Assembly: GCF_006151785.1 (NCBI RefSeq)
Contig: NZ_VDDD01000008.1
Coordinates: 1-50,429 of the forward strand
DNA length: 50,429 nucleotides
DNA from: Paracoccus marcusii
Lineage (GTDB): Bacteria > Pseudomonadota > Alphaproteobacteria > Rhodobacterales > Rhodobacteraceae
Reading direction: 5' to 3'
A program made the position numbers and the translations under genes. Positions 17,867 to 26,626 of this stretch are shown here, piece by piece. Within the stretch, counting starts at the first letter, position 1. The number at the start of each line of letters is the position of its first letter. A model generated the notes under the pieces. That model was not told the DNA's origin, searched no databases, and saw only the letters and a program-made list of their open reading frames with translations.

Positions 17867-18176
17867 AGCGGCGTCGGGCCTCCTCGGCGATGGCCTGACG
17901 CATCTGCAGCCGGGCGATCTCGGCCAGCAGGGCCGCGCGTTCGGGGCCCTCGGGCATGTCGGACAGGCGGGCCCGCGCGGCGATCACCTGCTTCTTCAGC
18001 ACGATCTCGGGCGGCAGCACCCCGGCCTGCGCCATGATCCGGAACCCCGCCGCCGTGGAGTCCGTCTCGATGGGCCGGTCAGGCAGGGGCCTGCCCTCGC
18101 CCTCAATCCCCGTCAGCTTGCCCTCGGCGCGGGCCTTCAGCATCATCCGCTCGGCGATCCGCTCCAGCCAGCCCAT
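17853..18176 (-). CDS. DUF1992 (DnaJ-homologue C28 conserved domain) protein
   Basis: The 107-residue product starts MGWLERIAERMMLKARAEGK and continues LTGIEGEGRPLPDR, the pattern of the DUF1992 family, found as a C-terminal part of eukaryotic DNAJC28 and as small bacterial proteins. Most of it is charged helix; no enzyme motif is visible and the role is unknown. A longer frame to 18221 is less likely. It lies 72 bases downstream of valS on the same strand. Confidence 0.75.
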   Translation of the reverse strand: MGWLERIAERMMLKARAEGKLTGIEGEGRPLPDRPIETDSTAAGFRIMAQAGVLPPEIVLKKQVIAARARLSDMPEGPERAALLAEIARLQMRQAIAEEARRRFMRD

Positions 18177-18210
18177 CCGCGCCTCCTTTGCGCCTTGCCG
18201 AAAGACCCTT

Positions 18211-18242
18211 GGCCCGGCCAACCCGAGAGGGCAGGCCGGGCC
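18211..18242 (-). terminator. Hairpin between valS and the DUF1992 gene
   Basis: GGCCCGGCC (18211-18219) and GGCCGGGCC (18234-18242) form a perfect nine-pair stem just beyond the valS stop. No T run follows on the minus strand, so it may be a weak terminator, an mRNA stabiliser or a Rho-linked structure. Confidence 0.4.
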
Positions 18243-18248
18243 GCAGGC

Positions 18249-21200
18249 TCACATCGCCGCCAACTGCGTCAGCGCGGCCTGCAGGCGGGCGATGTCGTCC
18301 GCCAGCGCGGCCAGCTTGCCCGTGGTCTCCTCGATCACCTCAGCATCGGCATTCTCGACGAACTTGGGGTTCGACAGGCGCTTGGACAGGCCGTCGGCAT
18401 CCTTGCGCAGCTTGGCCTCCGCCTTCTGCAGCCGCGCGGTCTCCGCCGCCACGTCGATCACGTCGCCGATGGGCAGCGCGAAGCTCGCCCCCTGCACCGA
18501 CACCGCGATCATCCCCTTGCCCGCCACGCCATCGACGGGCGCGTTGACGCGGGCCAGCCGCTCGATCAGAGGGCCGTTGGCGGCCAGCGCCGCGCGGGCC
18601 GCGGCGTCCGCCTCGGTCACGACCAGGTCCAGCTTGGCGCCCGCCGGCACGCCCATCTGGGCGCGGGCGGACCGCACGCCTTCGATCAGCGCGATGACCC
18701 AGTTCATCTGCCGGTCGGCCTCTGCGTCGATCAGGTCGGCGCCCAGTTCCGGCCAGTCGCCATGGACCAGCATGCGGTCGCGGTCCCCGGTCAGCGCCCA
18801 CAGCTCCTCGGTGACGAAGGGCATGATCGGGTGCAGCATGGCAAAGCACTGGTCCAGCACCCAGCCCATCGTGGCCCGCGTCTCCTCGGCATGCTCGCCG
18901 TCGAACAGCGGCTTGGCGAATTCCACGTACCAGTCGCAGACCTTGCCCCAGACAAAGGCGTAAAGCCCCGTCGCCGCATCGTTGAAGCGATAGGCGGCCA
19001 GCGCCTCGTCGACAGCCATCAGGATGCGCGCCGTCTCTCCGATGATCCAGCGGTTCACGGTATGGCTGGGCTGCGGACGCACCCCGCCGCCGCGCACGCC
19101 GTTCATTTCCGCGAAACGGGTGGCGTTCCAGATCTTGGTGACGAAGTTGCGGTTCACCTCGACATGCTTCGGCCCCAGCTTGGGGTCGCGACCCATCGCC
19201 GCCATGCTGGTCAGCGTGAAGCGCAGCGCATCCGCGCCATAGGCGTCCACCAGCGTTAGCGGGTCGATGACATTGCCCTTGGACTTGGACATCTTGGCGC
19301 CCTTCTCGTCGCGCACCAGCCCGTGGACATAGACGGTCCTGAACGGCACATCGCCCACGACCTCCAGCTGCATCATCATCATCCGGGCGACCCAGAAGAA
19401 GATGATGTCGAAGCCCGTGACCAGCACGTCGGTCGGGAAATACTTCTTCAGCTCCTCGGTCGGCTCGGGCCAGCCAAGCGTCCCGATGGGCCACAGGCCC
19501 GAACTGAACCAGGTATCCAGCACATCCGGGTCGCGTGCGATCCAAACGTTGTTGATTGTCATGGGACCGTCCGCCGGACCACCACCGCCCGCGGAAGGCA
19601 GCGACAAGCGTTGGACGTTCTCAGACTTCGACTCCATCCGCTCAGCTTGAACCGTGATCGACCGGCCATATTTCTCCGCGTATCGCGATATGGCTAGATC
19701 AATCGCCTCGGCCTCACTCGCCGCGCAAAATTGTTCGCCCCACAAATCGACGACTTCGCCATCCTCGTTCAGAGATGGCCCGTACCAAACCGGGATCTGG
19801 TGGCCCCACCACAGCTGGCGGCTGATGGTCCAGGGCTCGATGTTCTCGAGCCAGTTGAAATAGACCTTCTTGTGCTGCTCGGGCAGGATCTCCGTTCGGC
19901 CCGACCGCACGGCCTCCAGCGCGGGTTCGACGATGCGCGCGGTGTCCACGAACCACTGGTCGGTCAGCATCGGCTCGATCACGACGCCGGACCGGTCGCC
20001 AAAGGGCTGCATGATCGGCTTGGCGTCGATCACGGGACGGCGTTCCAGATGCTCGGCGCCGGTTTCGGGCTCGATCTCACGGTGCAGATAGGTGACGGCC
20101 AGGCCCTCGGCGGTGATCGCATCGATCACGCGCTTGCGGGCGTCGAACCGGTCCAGGCCGCGCAGGTCGTCGGGCACCAGGTTCACGGCGGTGACGTCGC
20201 CCACATCCTCGCCCGCGGCGGCGCGGGAGGCGATGGCGGCGCTGTCGGCATAGGACAGCCCGTCGGCGCGCATCGCGCCCTTGCCGTCCATCAGCGCATA
20301 AAGCGGGATGCCGTTGCGCATCGCCACGCCATAGTCGTTGAAATCATGCGCGCCGGTGATCTTGACCGCGCCGGACCCGAAATCGGGGTCGGGGTATTCG
20401 TCGGTGATGATCGGGATCAGGCGGCGGTGTTCCTTGGGGCCGACCGGGATCTCGACCAGCTTGCCGACGATGGGGGCATAGCGCGCGTCTGACGGATGCA
20501 CGGCAACCGCGCCGTCGCCCAGCATGGTCTCGGGGCGGGTCGTGGCGATGCTGATGTAATCGCGCGTCTCGCGCAGGGTCACGCGGCCGTCTTCGTCGCG
20601 TTCCACGTATTCATAGGTCTCGCCACCGGCCAGCGGGTACTTGAAGTGCCACATGTGGCCCGGAACCTCGCGGTTCTCGACCTCCAGGTCGCTGATCGCG
20701 GTCTCGAAATGCGGGTCCCAGTTCACCAGCCGCTTGCCGCGATAGATGATTCCCTTGGTGTAGAGATCCACGAAGACCCGGATCACCGCGTCATGGAAAT
20801 TGCCCTCCTCGCCCGCGGGCGCGCCCGGGGCCCCGGACATGGTGAAGGCATTGCGGCTCCAGTCCGCGCTGGCGCCAAGGCGCTTCAGCTGGTTGATGAT
20901 CGTGTCGCCGGATTCCCGCTTCCAGTCCCAGATCTTGGCGGTGAAGGCCTCGCGCCCGATCTCGCGCCGGCCGGGTTCGCCCCGTTCGGCCATGCGGCGT
21001 TCGACGACCATCTGGGTGGCGATGCCCGCATGGTCCTGACCCGGCTGCCACAGCGTGTCAAAGCCCCGCATCCGGTGCCAGCGGACCAGGATGTCCTGCA
21101 GCGTGTTGTTCAGCGCATGGCCGATATGCAGGCTGCCGGTGACGTTGGGGGGCGGGATCATCACGGTGAAGGTTTCCGACCGCCGGGCAGCGGCCCCGGC

Positions 21201-21281
21201 GGCAAAGGCGTTCCGGCGTTCCCATTCGGCCGCGATCCGGGCCTCGGCATCCGCCGCGTCAAAGCTTTTGTCCATCGTCAT
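18249..21281 (-). CDS. valS: Valine-tRNA ligase
   Basis: ValS charges tRNA-Val and edits mischarged threonine. The 1010-residue product carries the class I signatures HIGH ([15 protein letters not shown], about residues 38-52) and KMSKS ([14 protein letters not shown], about 660), the large editing domain between them, [10 protein letters not shown], and a C-terminal coiled coil ([16 protein letters not shown]). It is longer than the roughly 950 residues usual in bacteria. A segment of about 75 residues before the DVLDTWFSS motif (DNA about 19540-19760) uses many A/T-ended codons and contains the extra stretch [17 protein letters not shown] plus a glycine run, unlike other ValS. Start MTMDKSF; MDKSF two codons later is possible. 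Confidence 0.96.
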   Translation of the reverse strand: MTMDKSFDAADAEARIAAEWERRNAFAAGAAARRSETFTVMIPPPNVTGSLHIGHALNNTLQDILVRWHRMRGFDTLWQPGQDHAGIATQMVVERRMAERGEPGRREIGREAFTAKIWDWKRESGDTIINQLKRLGASADWSRNAFTMSGAPGAPAGEEGNFHDAVIRVFVDLYTKGIIYRGKRLVNWDPHFETAISDLEVENREVPGHMWHFKYPLAGGETYEYVERDEDGRVTLRETRDYISIATTRPETMLGDGAVAVHPSDARYAPIVGKLVEIPVGPKEHRRLIPIITDEYPDPDFGSGAVKITGAHDFNDYGVAMRNGIPLYALMDGKGAMRADGLSYADSAAIASRAAAGEDVGDVTAVNLVPDDLRGLDRFDARKRVIDAITAEGLAVTYLHREIEPETGAEHLERRPVIDAKPIMQPFGDRSGVVIEPMLTDQWFVDTARIVEPALEAVRSGRTEILPEQHKKVYFNWLENIEPWTISRQLWWGHQIPVWYGPSLNEDGEVVDLWGEQFCAASEAEAIDLAISRYAEKYGRSITVQAERMESKSENVQRLSLPSAGGGGPADGPMTINNVWIARDPDVLDTWFSSGLWPIGTLGWPEPTEELKKYFPTDVLVTGFDIIFFWVARMMMMQLEVVGDVPFRTVYVHGLVRDEKGAKMSKSKGNVIDPLTLVDAYGADALRFTLTSMAAMGRDPKLGPKHVEVNRNFVTKIWNATRFAEMNGVRGGGVRPQPSHTVNRWIIGETARILMAVDEALAAYRFNDAATGLYAFVWGKVCDWYVEFAKPLFDGEHAEETRATMGWVLDQCFAMLHPIMPFVTEELWALTGDRDRMLVHGDWPELGADLIDAEADRQMNWVIALIEGVRSARAQMGVPAGAKLDLVVTEADAAARAALAANGPLIERLARVNAPVDGVAGKGMIAVSVQGASFALPIGDVIDVAAETARLQKAEAKLRKDADGLSKRLSNPKFVENADAEVIEETTGKLAALADDIARLQAALTQLAAM

Positions 21282-21383
21282 CGCATCACCCCATCTGTTG
21301 CAGCGGGATTAGCGAATGCGGGGCCAAAGGCCAAGCCCGTCGGCACCGGGCATGTCATCCGGGGCGGTTCGCGGCCGGGCCCG

Positions 21384-21734
21384 TCAGCGCAGGTCCACGA
21401 TGGGGGCAAAGCCGCCCCAGAACATGCGCGCGCCGTCAAAGGGCATGTCGGCCATGTCGGGGTGGTCCTCTGTCATCATCGCGGCCCATGCGGCATCCGC
21501 GGTGGCGCGGTCGGGCCATTCGATCCAGGACAGCACCGGGATCTCGTCGCCGATGGCCTCGGTCGCGCGATAGAAATCGGTGCGCTTGCCGTGGGGCACG
21601 TCCTCGCCCCAGCATTCGACCAGGCGCAGCGCGCCGTGACGCTTGAACGCCGGCCAGGCCCTGGTCGCGTGATCGGCATATTCGTCGCGCTTGTCCGCGG
21701 GCACGGCCAGCACGAAGCCGGAATAATAGCTCAT
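21384..21734 (-). CDS. DUF1428 family protein
   Basis: The 116-residue product starts MSYYSGFVLAVPADKRDEYA and contains WGEDVPHGKRTDF, VLSWIEWPDRATAD and DGARMFWGGFAPI, matching the DUF1428 family (YbaA-like), small alpha/beta-barrel dimers of unknown function. It lies 102 bases upstream of valS and about 70 bases after the Lrp gene, on the same strand. Confidence 0.85.
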   Translation of the reverse strand: MSYYSGFVLAVPADKRDEYADHATRAWPAFKRHGALRLVECWGEDVPHGKRTDFYRATEAIGDEIPVLSWIEWPDRATADAAWAAMMTEDHPDMADMPFDGARMFWGGFAPIVDLR

Positions 21735-21802
21735 CGTATCCTCCCTTGCGTCGGTGCGCACAGTGTCCGCCCGCAGGGGATTCGAGGCAACAGGCGTCGC
21801 GC

Positions 21803-22234
21803 CTAGACGGCGCGATCCAGCTTTGTCGCCAGGTGGATCAGGCTTTCGGACGACCGCACGCCCTCGATCCCGCCGATGCGGTCCAGCGTTTCGTCCAGTT
21901 CGGTTGTCGAGGATGTGGCCAGCTGCAGCAGCAGGTCGACCCGGCCGCTGGTGGTGTGCACACGCTCGACCTGGGGCAGGGACTTGAGCCGCGACAGCAC
22001 GCCGGGCTGGGCACGGGGCTCGATGCCCAGCAGGACGGTGGCGCGGATGCGGGCCCCGCGCGCGGCCTCTCCCAGGCGCAGCGTGTATCCGGCGATGGCA
22101 CCGGTGCTCTCCAGCCGCTCCAGCCGGGCCTGCACGGTCGAGCGCGCGACGCGCAGGCGGCGGGCCAGCACCGCCACCGACATGCGCGCGTCGCCCGACA
22201 GCTGCGCCAGAATGTTGCGATCCAGATCGTCCAA
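21803..22234 (-). CDS. Lrp/AsnC-family transcriptional regulator
   Basis: The 143-residue product has an N-terminal helix-turn-helix (DDLDRNILAQLSGDARMSVA, then LARRLRVARSTVQARLERLE, residues 2-45) and the C-terminal effector-binding RAM domain. It is divergent from a PLP-dependent decarboxylase gene with 165 bases between, so it likely controls that gene in response to an amino acid such as ornithine or lysine. Repeated ATGAC-type sites lie in the gap near its start. Confidence 0.87.
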   Translation of the reverse strand: MDDLDRNILAQLSGDARMSVAVLARRLRVARSTVQARLERLESTGAIAGYTLRLGEAARGARIRATVLLGIEPRAQPGVLSRLKSLPQVERVHTTSGRVDLLLQLATSSTTELDETLDRIGGIEGVRSSESLIHLATKLDRAV

Positions 22235-22263
22235 AGCCGCGCCTGCCTGCCTGTTTCGTCAAA

Positions 22264-22300
22264 ATGACATGAACTGCGTCATAATAACCGGGATGACATG
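22264..22300. promoter_or_regulatory. Candidate Lrp operator in the decarboxylase promoter region
   Basis: ATGACATG occurs twice (22264-22271 and 22293-22300), and the first copy also forms an inverted repeat ATGAC-N9-GTCAT (22264-22282). The sites lie 30-66 bases upstream of the Lrp start codon, in the gap shared with the divergent decarboxylase. Local sequence is A+T-richer than its surroundings. Binding by the adjacent Lrp protein is inferred. Confidence 0.45.
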
Positions 22301-22399
22301 CGATTCTAGCCTTTTCATCGGTGAAATCGGAACTCAAAAGCGCCATTCCGGGTTGCAGGACCGCAACCCATCATCCAGCCTCGTGCGAAAGGAACCGCA

Positions 22400-23554
22400 A
22401 TGGGACAACAGAAGACCGTCTGGGAAAATCCGGCCGAGGTCATCCGACATCTGGCCCCGGAACATCCGGTCATGGTCTTCGCGCCGACAGTCTTGCAGGA
22501 CCGTGCGCGGCAATTCATCGACGGTTTTCCGGGGCTGGTGACCTATGCGGTCAAGTCCAACCCCGACGAGGCCGTGATCCAGAACCTTGTCGCCGCCGGC
22601 ATCCGCGGTTTCGACGTGGCCTCGCCCTTCGAGATCGACCTGATCGGCCGCATGGCGCCGCATGCTGCGCGCCATTACCACAATCCCGTCCGCGCAAGGT
22701 CCGAGATCGCGCACGGCGTGTCCCAGAACATCCGCGCCTGGTCCGTGGACAGCCGGTCCGAACTGGACAAGCTGTTCGATCAGGTGCCGACCCAGGTCGA
22801 CGGCAAGGGGGTCGAGATATCGCCCCGCTTCAAGCTGCCGGTGCTGGGCGCGGCCTATGACTTCGGCTCCAAGTTCGGTGCATCGCCCGAACTGGCGGCC
22901 GAGCTGCTGGCAGAGGTCGCGCGCCGTGGATACGTCCCGTCGCTGACCTTCCATCCGGGCACGCAATGCACCGACCCGATCGCATGGGAAAGCTATATCC
23001 GCGTATCCAAGGACATCTGCGACATGGCGGGCGTGCGCGCGGTGCGCCTGAACGTGGGCGGCGGTTTCCCCTCGCACCGCGTCGTGGGCGTCGAGCCCGA
23101 CCTGACCTCGATCTTCCAGGAGATCTCCGACACCGTGACCGAGATGTTCGGCGCCGACGCGCCCGACCTGGTCTGCGAACCGGGCCGCGGCATCGTGGCC
23201 GACGCCTATGCGCTGATCACCCGGGTCAAGGGCGTGCGCGACGGCGGTCACGTGTTCCTGAACGACGGCGTCTATGGCGGCCTGGCCGAGCTGCCGATCA
23301 TCGGCAACATCGACCGCATCGAGGTCCTGACCCCCAAGGGCACCCCGCGCGAGGGCGAGGCCGGCGGCCGCGTCATCTTTGGCCCGACCTGCGATTCGGT
23401 CGACCGCCTGCCGGGCGAACTGGCGCTGCCCGACACGATCCAGGAAGGCGATTTCGTGATCTTCCACGGCGCGGGCGCCTATTCGACGGTCACGAACACG
23501 CGATTCAACGGTTTCGGCGCGATGACCAACGCGACCGTGATGCGGCTGTCGTAA
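22400..23554 (+). CDS. Ornithine/lysine-type decarboxylase, PLP fold type III
   Basis: The 384-residue product is a fold-type III (alanine-racemase barrel) basic amino acid decarboxylase. The PLP lysine is Lys52 in TYAVKSNPD, the phosphate-binding loop is EPGRGIVAD (about 260-268), and the dimer-supplied active-site motif is CDSVD (from Cys331). This matches eukaryotic-type ornithine decarboxylases of alphaproteobacteria, which make putrescine (or cadaverine) from ornithine (or lysine). It is divergent from an Lrp regulator. An agmatinase-family gene at 46 kb could serve the same polyamine pathway. Confidence 0.9.
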   Translation: MGQQKTVWENPAEVIRHLAPEHPVMVFAPTVLQDRARQFIDGFPGLVTYAVKSNPDEAVIQNLVAAGIRGFDVASPFEIDLIGRMAPHAARHYHNPVRARSEIAHGVSQNIRAWSVDSRSELDKLFDQVPTQVDGKGVEISPRFKLPVLGAAYDFGSKFGASPELAAELLAEVARRGYVPSLTFHPGTQCTDPIAWESYIRVSKDICDMAGVRAVRLNVGGGFPSHRVVGVEPDLTSIFQEISDTVTEMFGADAPDLVCEPGRGIVADAYALITRVKGVRDGGHVFLNDGVYGGLAELPIIGNIDRIEVLTPKGTPREGEAGGRVIFGPTCDSVDRLPGELALPDTIQEGDFVIFHGAGAYSTVTNTRFNGFGAMTNATVMRLS

Positions 23555-23560
23555 CGGTTT

Positions 23561-23595
23561 GCTCATGCCCCCATGCTAGGCTTGGGGGCATGAGC
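23561..23595 (+). terminator. Strong hairpin across the decarboxylase-DUF2235 junction
   Basis: GCTCATGCCCCCA (23561-23573) and TGGGGGCATGAGC (23583-23595) form a perfect 13-pair stem with a nine-base loop, starting six bases after the decarboxylase stop. The ATG of the next gene (23590) is inside the 3' arm. It may end the decarboxylase transcript or hide the next start codon. Confidence 0.6.
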
Positions 23596-24666
23596 GTGAC
23601 CAGACCACCCACCATCCATGTCGTGCTGATGGACGGCACCTTCGCGTCGCTGGCCGATGGCAGGCGCAGTTCCATCGGCCGCATCCACCGCCTGCTGACG
23701 GGCCAGCTGGGCGCCCTGCCGCCCGGACGCATTCGCGTCCATTACGGCATGGGACAGCAATGGACCCGATGGCGCACGCTGCCCGACCTGGTCATGGGCC
23801 GCATCCTGGAAACCCGCATCACCGATGCCTATGGCTGGCTGGCCAGCGGCTATCGCCCCGGCGACCGGATATTCATGCTGGGCTATTCCCGCGGGGCCTT
23901 CGCGGTCCGCAGCCTGGCGGGGATGATCAGCCGCGTGGGCCTGCTGCAGGCGCAGGCGGCGACCGAACGCCACATCCGGCTGGCCTGGCGCTATTACCAC
24001 CAGGGGGGCACGCCGCAGGCGATGGCCGCGTTCCGGCGCAGGCGCTGTCATGCGCAGGCGCCGATCCGCATGGTCGGCTGTTTCGATACCGTGATGGCCC
24101 TGGGCCTGCGCCTGCCGGTGCTGTGGATGCTGACGGAACCGCGGTTCCGCTTTCACGACGCGCATCTGGGGCAGGGGATCGAGCACGGGTTCCAGGCCCT
24201 GGCCCTGGATGAGACCCGCGCCGCCTTTGCGCCGCTGCTGTGGGACGATGCCCATGCGGCGGGCCGGATCGAGCAGATGTGGTTTCGCGGCGCGCATCCC
24301 GACATCGGCGGACAGCTGTCCGGGTTCGAGATGTCGCGGCCCTTGGCGAACATCCCGCTGGTCTGGATGCTGGATCGGGCCGAACAGGTCGGCCTGCCGT
24401 TGCCGCCCGGATGGCGGGGGCTGTTTCCGGGAGATGCCGCGGCGCCGTCAATCGGGTCGTGGCGCAATTGGGGCAAGGCGTTCCTGGCGCGCACGCCCCG
24501 CCTTGCCGGCCGCTACATGACCGAGGCGCTGCATCCGACGGTGCCAAGACCCGTTGCCGGCCCGGCCCGCCTGACCGGACACCTGACTGCGCACCGCCCG
24601 CCGCGTCGCAGATCGCCCGCCACCATCGCCGCGCGCTGGCGCCGCCCGCCCGTCGATCCGGCCTAA
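23590..24666 (+). CDS. DUF2235 alpha/beta-hydrolase-like protein
   Basis: The 358-residue product has LMDGTFASLADGR at the N-terminus, a nucleophile elbow GYSRG (MLGYSRGAFAVRSLAG, about residues 98-112) and WFRGAHPDIGGQLSG, matching the DUF2235 family, related to the Tle1 phospholipase fold of type VI secretion effectors. No signal peptide is visible, and no VgrG, PAAR or immunity gene is near, so a secreted toxin role is not supported here. The C-terminal 50 residues are basic and proline-rich. The start codon lies inside a hairpin, and no clear ribosome-binding site precedes it. Confidence 0.72.
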   Translation: MSVTRPPTIHVVLMDGTFASLADGRRSSIGRIHRLLTGQLGALPPGRIRVHYGMGQQWTRWRTLPDLVMGRILETRITDAYGWLASGYRPGDRIFMLGYSRGAFAVRSLAGMISRVGLLQAQAATERHIRLAWRYYHQGGTPQAMAAFRRRRCHAQAPIRMVGCFDTVMALGLRLPVLWMLTEPRFRFHDAHLGQGIEHGFQALALDETRAAFAPLLWDDAHAAGRIEQMWFRGAHPDIGGQLSGFEMSRPLANIPLVWMLDRAEQVGLPLPPGWRGLFPGDAAAPSIGSWRNWGKAFLARTPRLAGRYMTEALHPTVPRPVAGPARLTGHLTAHRPPRRRSPATIAARWRRPPVDPA

Positions 24667-24673
24667 GGGGTGG

Positions 24674-25546
24674 TCAGGCCACGGCCTCCAGCCCGGCCTT
24701 GGGGCGCACACCCAGGGCGGCGCAGACGTCGCGGGTCAGTTCGGGACGGTTCAGCGTATAGAAATGCAGCTGGTCCACGCCGCCCGCGATCAGCTTTTCG
24801 CACAGGTCCACCGACAGGTCGGTCGCAAGCGCACGCTGTGCGTCGGGGCCGTCCAGGGCCGCAAGCTGGAACGCCTCCTCGGCCCAGTCCGGGACGGTGG
24901 TGTTGCAGGTCGCGGCGAACCGCTTGGTCCCGGCCCAGCTTTGGACCGGCAGCAGGCCGGGGATGATCGGCGCGTCGATGCCGGCCGCGACGCATTTGTC
25001 GCGAAAGCGGAAAAAGGTTTCGGGTTCGAAGAAGAACTGCGTGATGGCGCTGGTGGCCCCGGCCTCGATCTTGCGCTTCAGCCAGGTCACGTCGGCATCG
25101 CCATCGGCGCTGTCCGGGTGCGGTTCGGGATAGGCACCGCAGCGGATCGTCATGTCGCCGCGCGCGGCGATCGCCTCGATCAGTTCGACCGAGTTGGCGA
25201 AGCCGTCGTCATGCGGGGTGAAGCGGTCGGCCCCCTTGGGCGCATCGCCGCGCAGCGCCACGATCTGGGTGATCCCGGCATCGGCATAGGACTGCACGAT
25301 CTCCATCGTCTCGGCGCGGGTGGCCTCGACGCAGGTCAGATGCGCCGCCACCTGCAACCCGAACTGGCGGTTGATCGTGGTCACGGCCTCATGGGTCAGC
25401 TTGCGGGTCGTGCCGCCGGCGCCATAGGTGACCGACACGAAATCGGGGGCCAGCGGGGCCAGCACCTTGGCGGTCTCCCACAGCTTGAACGAGGCTTCCA
25501 GCGTCTTGGGCGGGAAGAACTCAAAGCTGACGTTCGGCGTGGTCAT
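24674..25546 (-). CDS. metF: Methylenetetrahydrofolate reductase
   Basis: MetF reduces 5,10-methylene-THF to 5-methyl-THF, the methyl donor for methionine synthesis. The 290-residue product is a flavin TIM-barrel enzyme with SFEFFPPKT at residues 7-15 (catalytic Glu), SVTYGAGGT, LTCVEATR, ALRGDAPKG and ITQFFFEPETFFRF. The start MTTPNVSFEFFPPK is normal for the family. It is divergent from a LysR regulator of MetR type, and a MetR consensus site lies between them. Confidence 0.95.
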   Translation of the reverse strand: MTTPNVSFEFFPPKTLEASFKLWETAKVLAPLAPDFVSVTYGAGGTTRKLTHEAVTTINRQFGLQVAAHLTCVEATRAETMEIVQSYADAGITQIVALRGDAPKGADRFTPHDDGFANSVELIEAIAARGDMTIRCGAYPEPHPDSADGDADVTWLKRKIEAGATSAITQFFFEPETFFRFRDKCVAAGIDAPIIPGLLPVQSWAGTKRFAATCNTTVPDWAEEAFQLAALDGPDAQRALATDLSVDLCEKLIAGGVDQLHFYTLNRPELTRDVCAALGVRPKAGLEAVA

Positions 25547-25592
25547 GGCGAATCCCTTCGTGTTGGCGGCTCTTGTGCCATGGGGCACGGCG

Positions 25593-25605
25593 TGAAACAA
25601 ATTCA
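25593..25605. promoter_or_regulatory. MetR-binding consensus between metF and metR
   Basis: TGAAACAAATTCA matches the published MetR dyad TGAA-N5-TTCA exactly. It lies 47 bases upstream of the metF start and 34 bases upstream of the divergent metR-type gene, in an A+T-rich patch, the right place for MetR activation of metF and autoregulation. Confidence 0.75.
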
Positions 25606-25638
25606 TAATCTTCAACATCAACGTGAGGGCGTTTCATC

Positions 25639-26553
25639 ATGCATCTGGAACTGCGCCATCTGCGCACCGTGCATGCGATCCACGAACAGGGCGGCCTGGC
25701 CCGCGCCGCCGAGGTGCTGAACATCACGCAGAGCGCGCTGTCCCACCAGGTCAAGGCGCTGGAGGAGCAGTCGGGTGCCCAGCTGTTCGTGCGTCGCGCC
25801 AAGCCCATGCGCCTGTCCGCCGCGGGCATGCGCCTGCTGCGCCTGGCCGAACAGGTCCTGCCCCTGGTCGAGGCGACCGAGGCAGAGTTCAAGGGCGTCG
25901 AGGCCGGGCGCATCGGCCGGTTGCACATCGCGATGGAATGCCACGCCTGCTTTGACTGGCTGCTGCCGGTCTTGGATATCTTTCGCCGCGCCTGGCCCGA
26001 CGTGGACGTGGACATCCGCCAGCGCCTGGCCTTTGGCGCGCTGCCCGCGCTGGTGCGCGAGGAGGTGGACCTGGTGATCTCCTCGGACCCCGAGGATCTG
26101 GCGGGCGTCACCTTTCAGCCGCTGTTCGACTATGCGCCGACCCTGGTCGTGCCGGCGGGACATCCGCTGGCGGCCAAGGGCCATGCCGATCCCGCCGATC
26201 TGGCCGCCGAGACGCTGATCACCTATCCGATGGACCGCGCACGGCTGGACGTCTTCAGCCAGTTCCTGACGCCCGCGAACATCGAACCCGCGCGCCAGCG
26301 CACGGTCGAGCTGACCGCGGTGGCGCTGATGCTGGTGGCATCGGGGCGGGGCGTCGCGGTCATGCCGGACTGGGTCCTGCGGCGCGAGGCCGCGAACCCG
26401 GAACTGGTGCTGCTGCCGCTGGGGCCGCAGGGGATCCGCCGCCGTCTGTACGCGGCGGTGCGGTCGGACGACCTGTCGCAGCCCTACATGGCGCATGTGC
26501 TGCGCCTGTCGCGCACCGAACCCCTGCGGATGCTGCGCGGCCCGTCCAGCTAG
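25639..26553 (+). CDS. metR: LysR-family regulator, MetR type
   Basis: The 304-residue product starts MHLELRHLRTVHAIHEQGGL and has the LysR winged helix-turn-helix (residues 5-63: AAEVLNITQSALSHQVKALE), then a two-lobe effector domain (about 90-300). HLRTVHAI, TQSALSHQVK and the phrase ECHACFDWLLPVL are typical of MetR, which senses homocysteine and activates met genes. Divergent pairing with metF and a perfect TGAA-N5-TTCA site support this role. Confidence 0.87.
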   Translation: MHLELRHLRTVHAIHEQGGLARAAEVLNITQSALSHQVKALEEQSGAQLFVRRAKPMRLSAAGMRLLRLAEQVLPLVEATEAEFKGVEAGRIGRLHIAMECHACFDWLLPVLDIFRRAWPDVDVDIRQRLAFGALPALVREEVDLVISSDPEDLAGVTFQPLFDYAPTLVVPAGHPLAAKGHADPADLAAETLITYPMDRARLDVFSQFLTPANIEPARQRTVELTAVALMLVASGRGVAVMPDWVLRREAANPELVLLPLGPQGIRRRLYAAVRSDDLSQPYMAHVLRLSRTEPLRMLRGPSS

Positions 26554-26626
26554 GCCGGCGCGTGATGCTTGGCTTTCCGCCGCGTCTGCCCTATGACGCG
26601 GCCAACCCCAATTCCCGGAGCACCCG

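Noticed and set aside
23590..24666. Type VI secretion toxin-immunity locus
   Set aside because: Only the DUF2235 gene is present. No VgrG, PAAR, adaptor or immunity candidate lies next to it.
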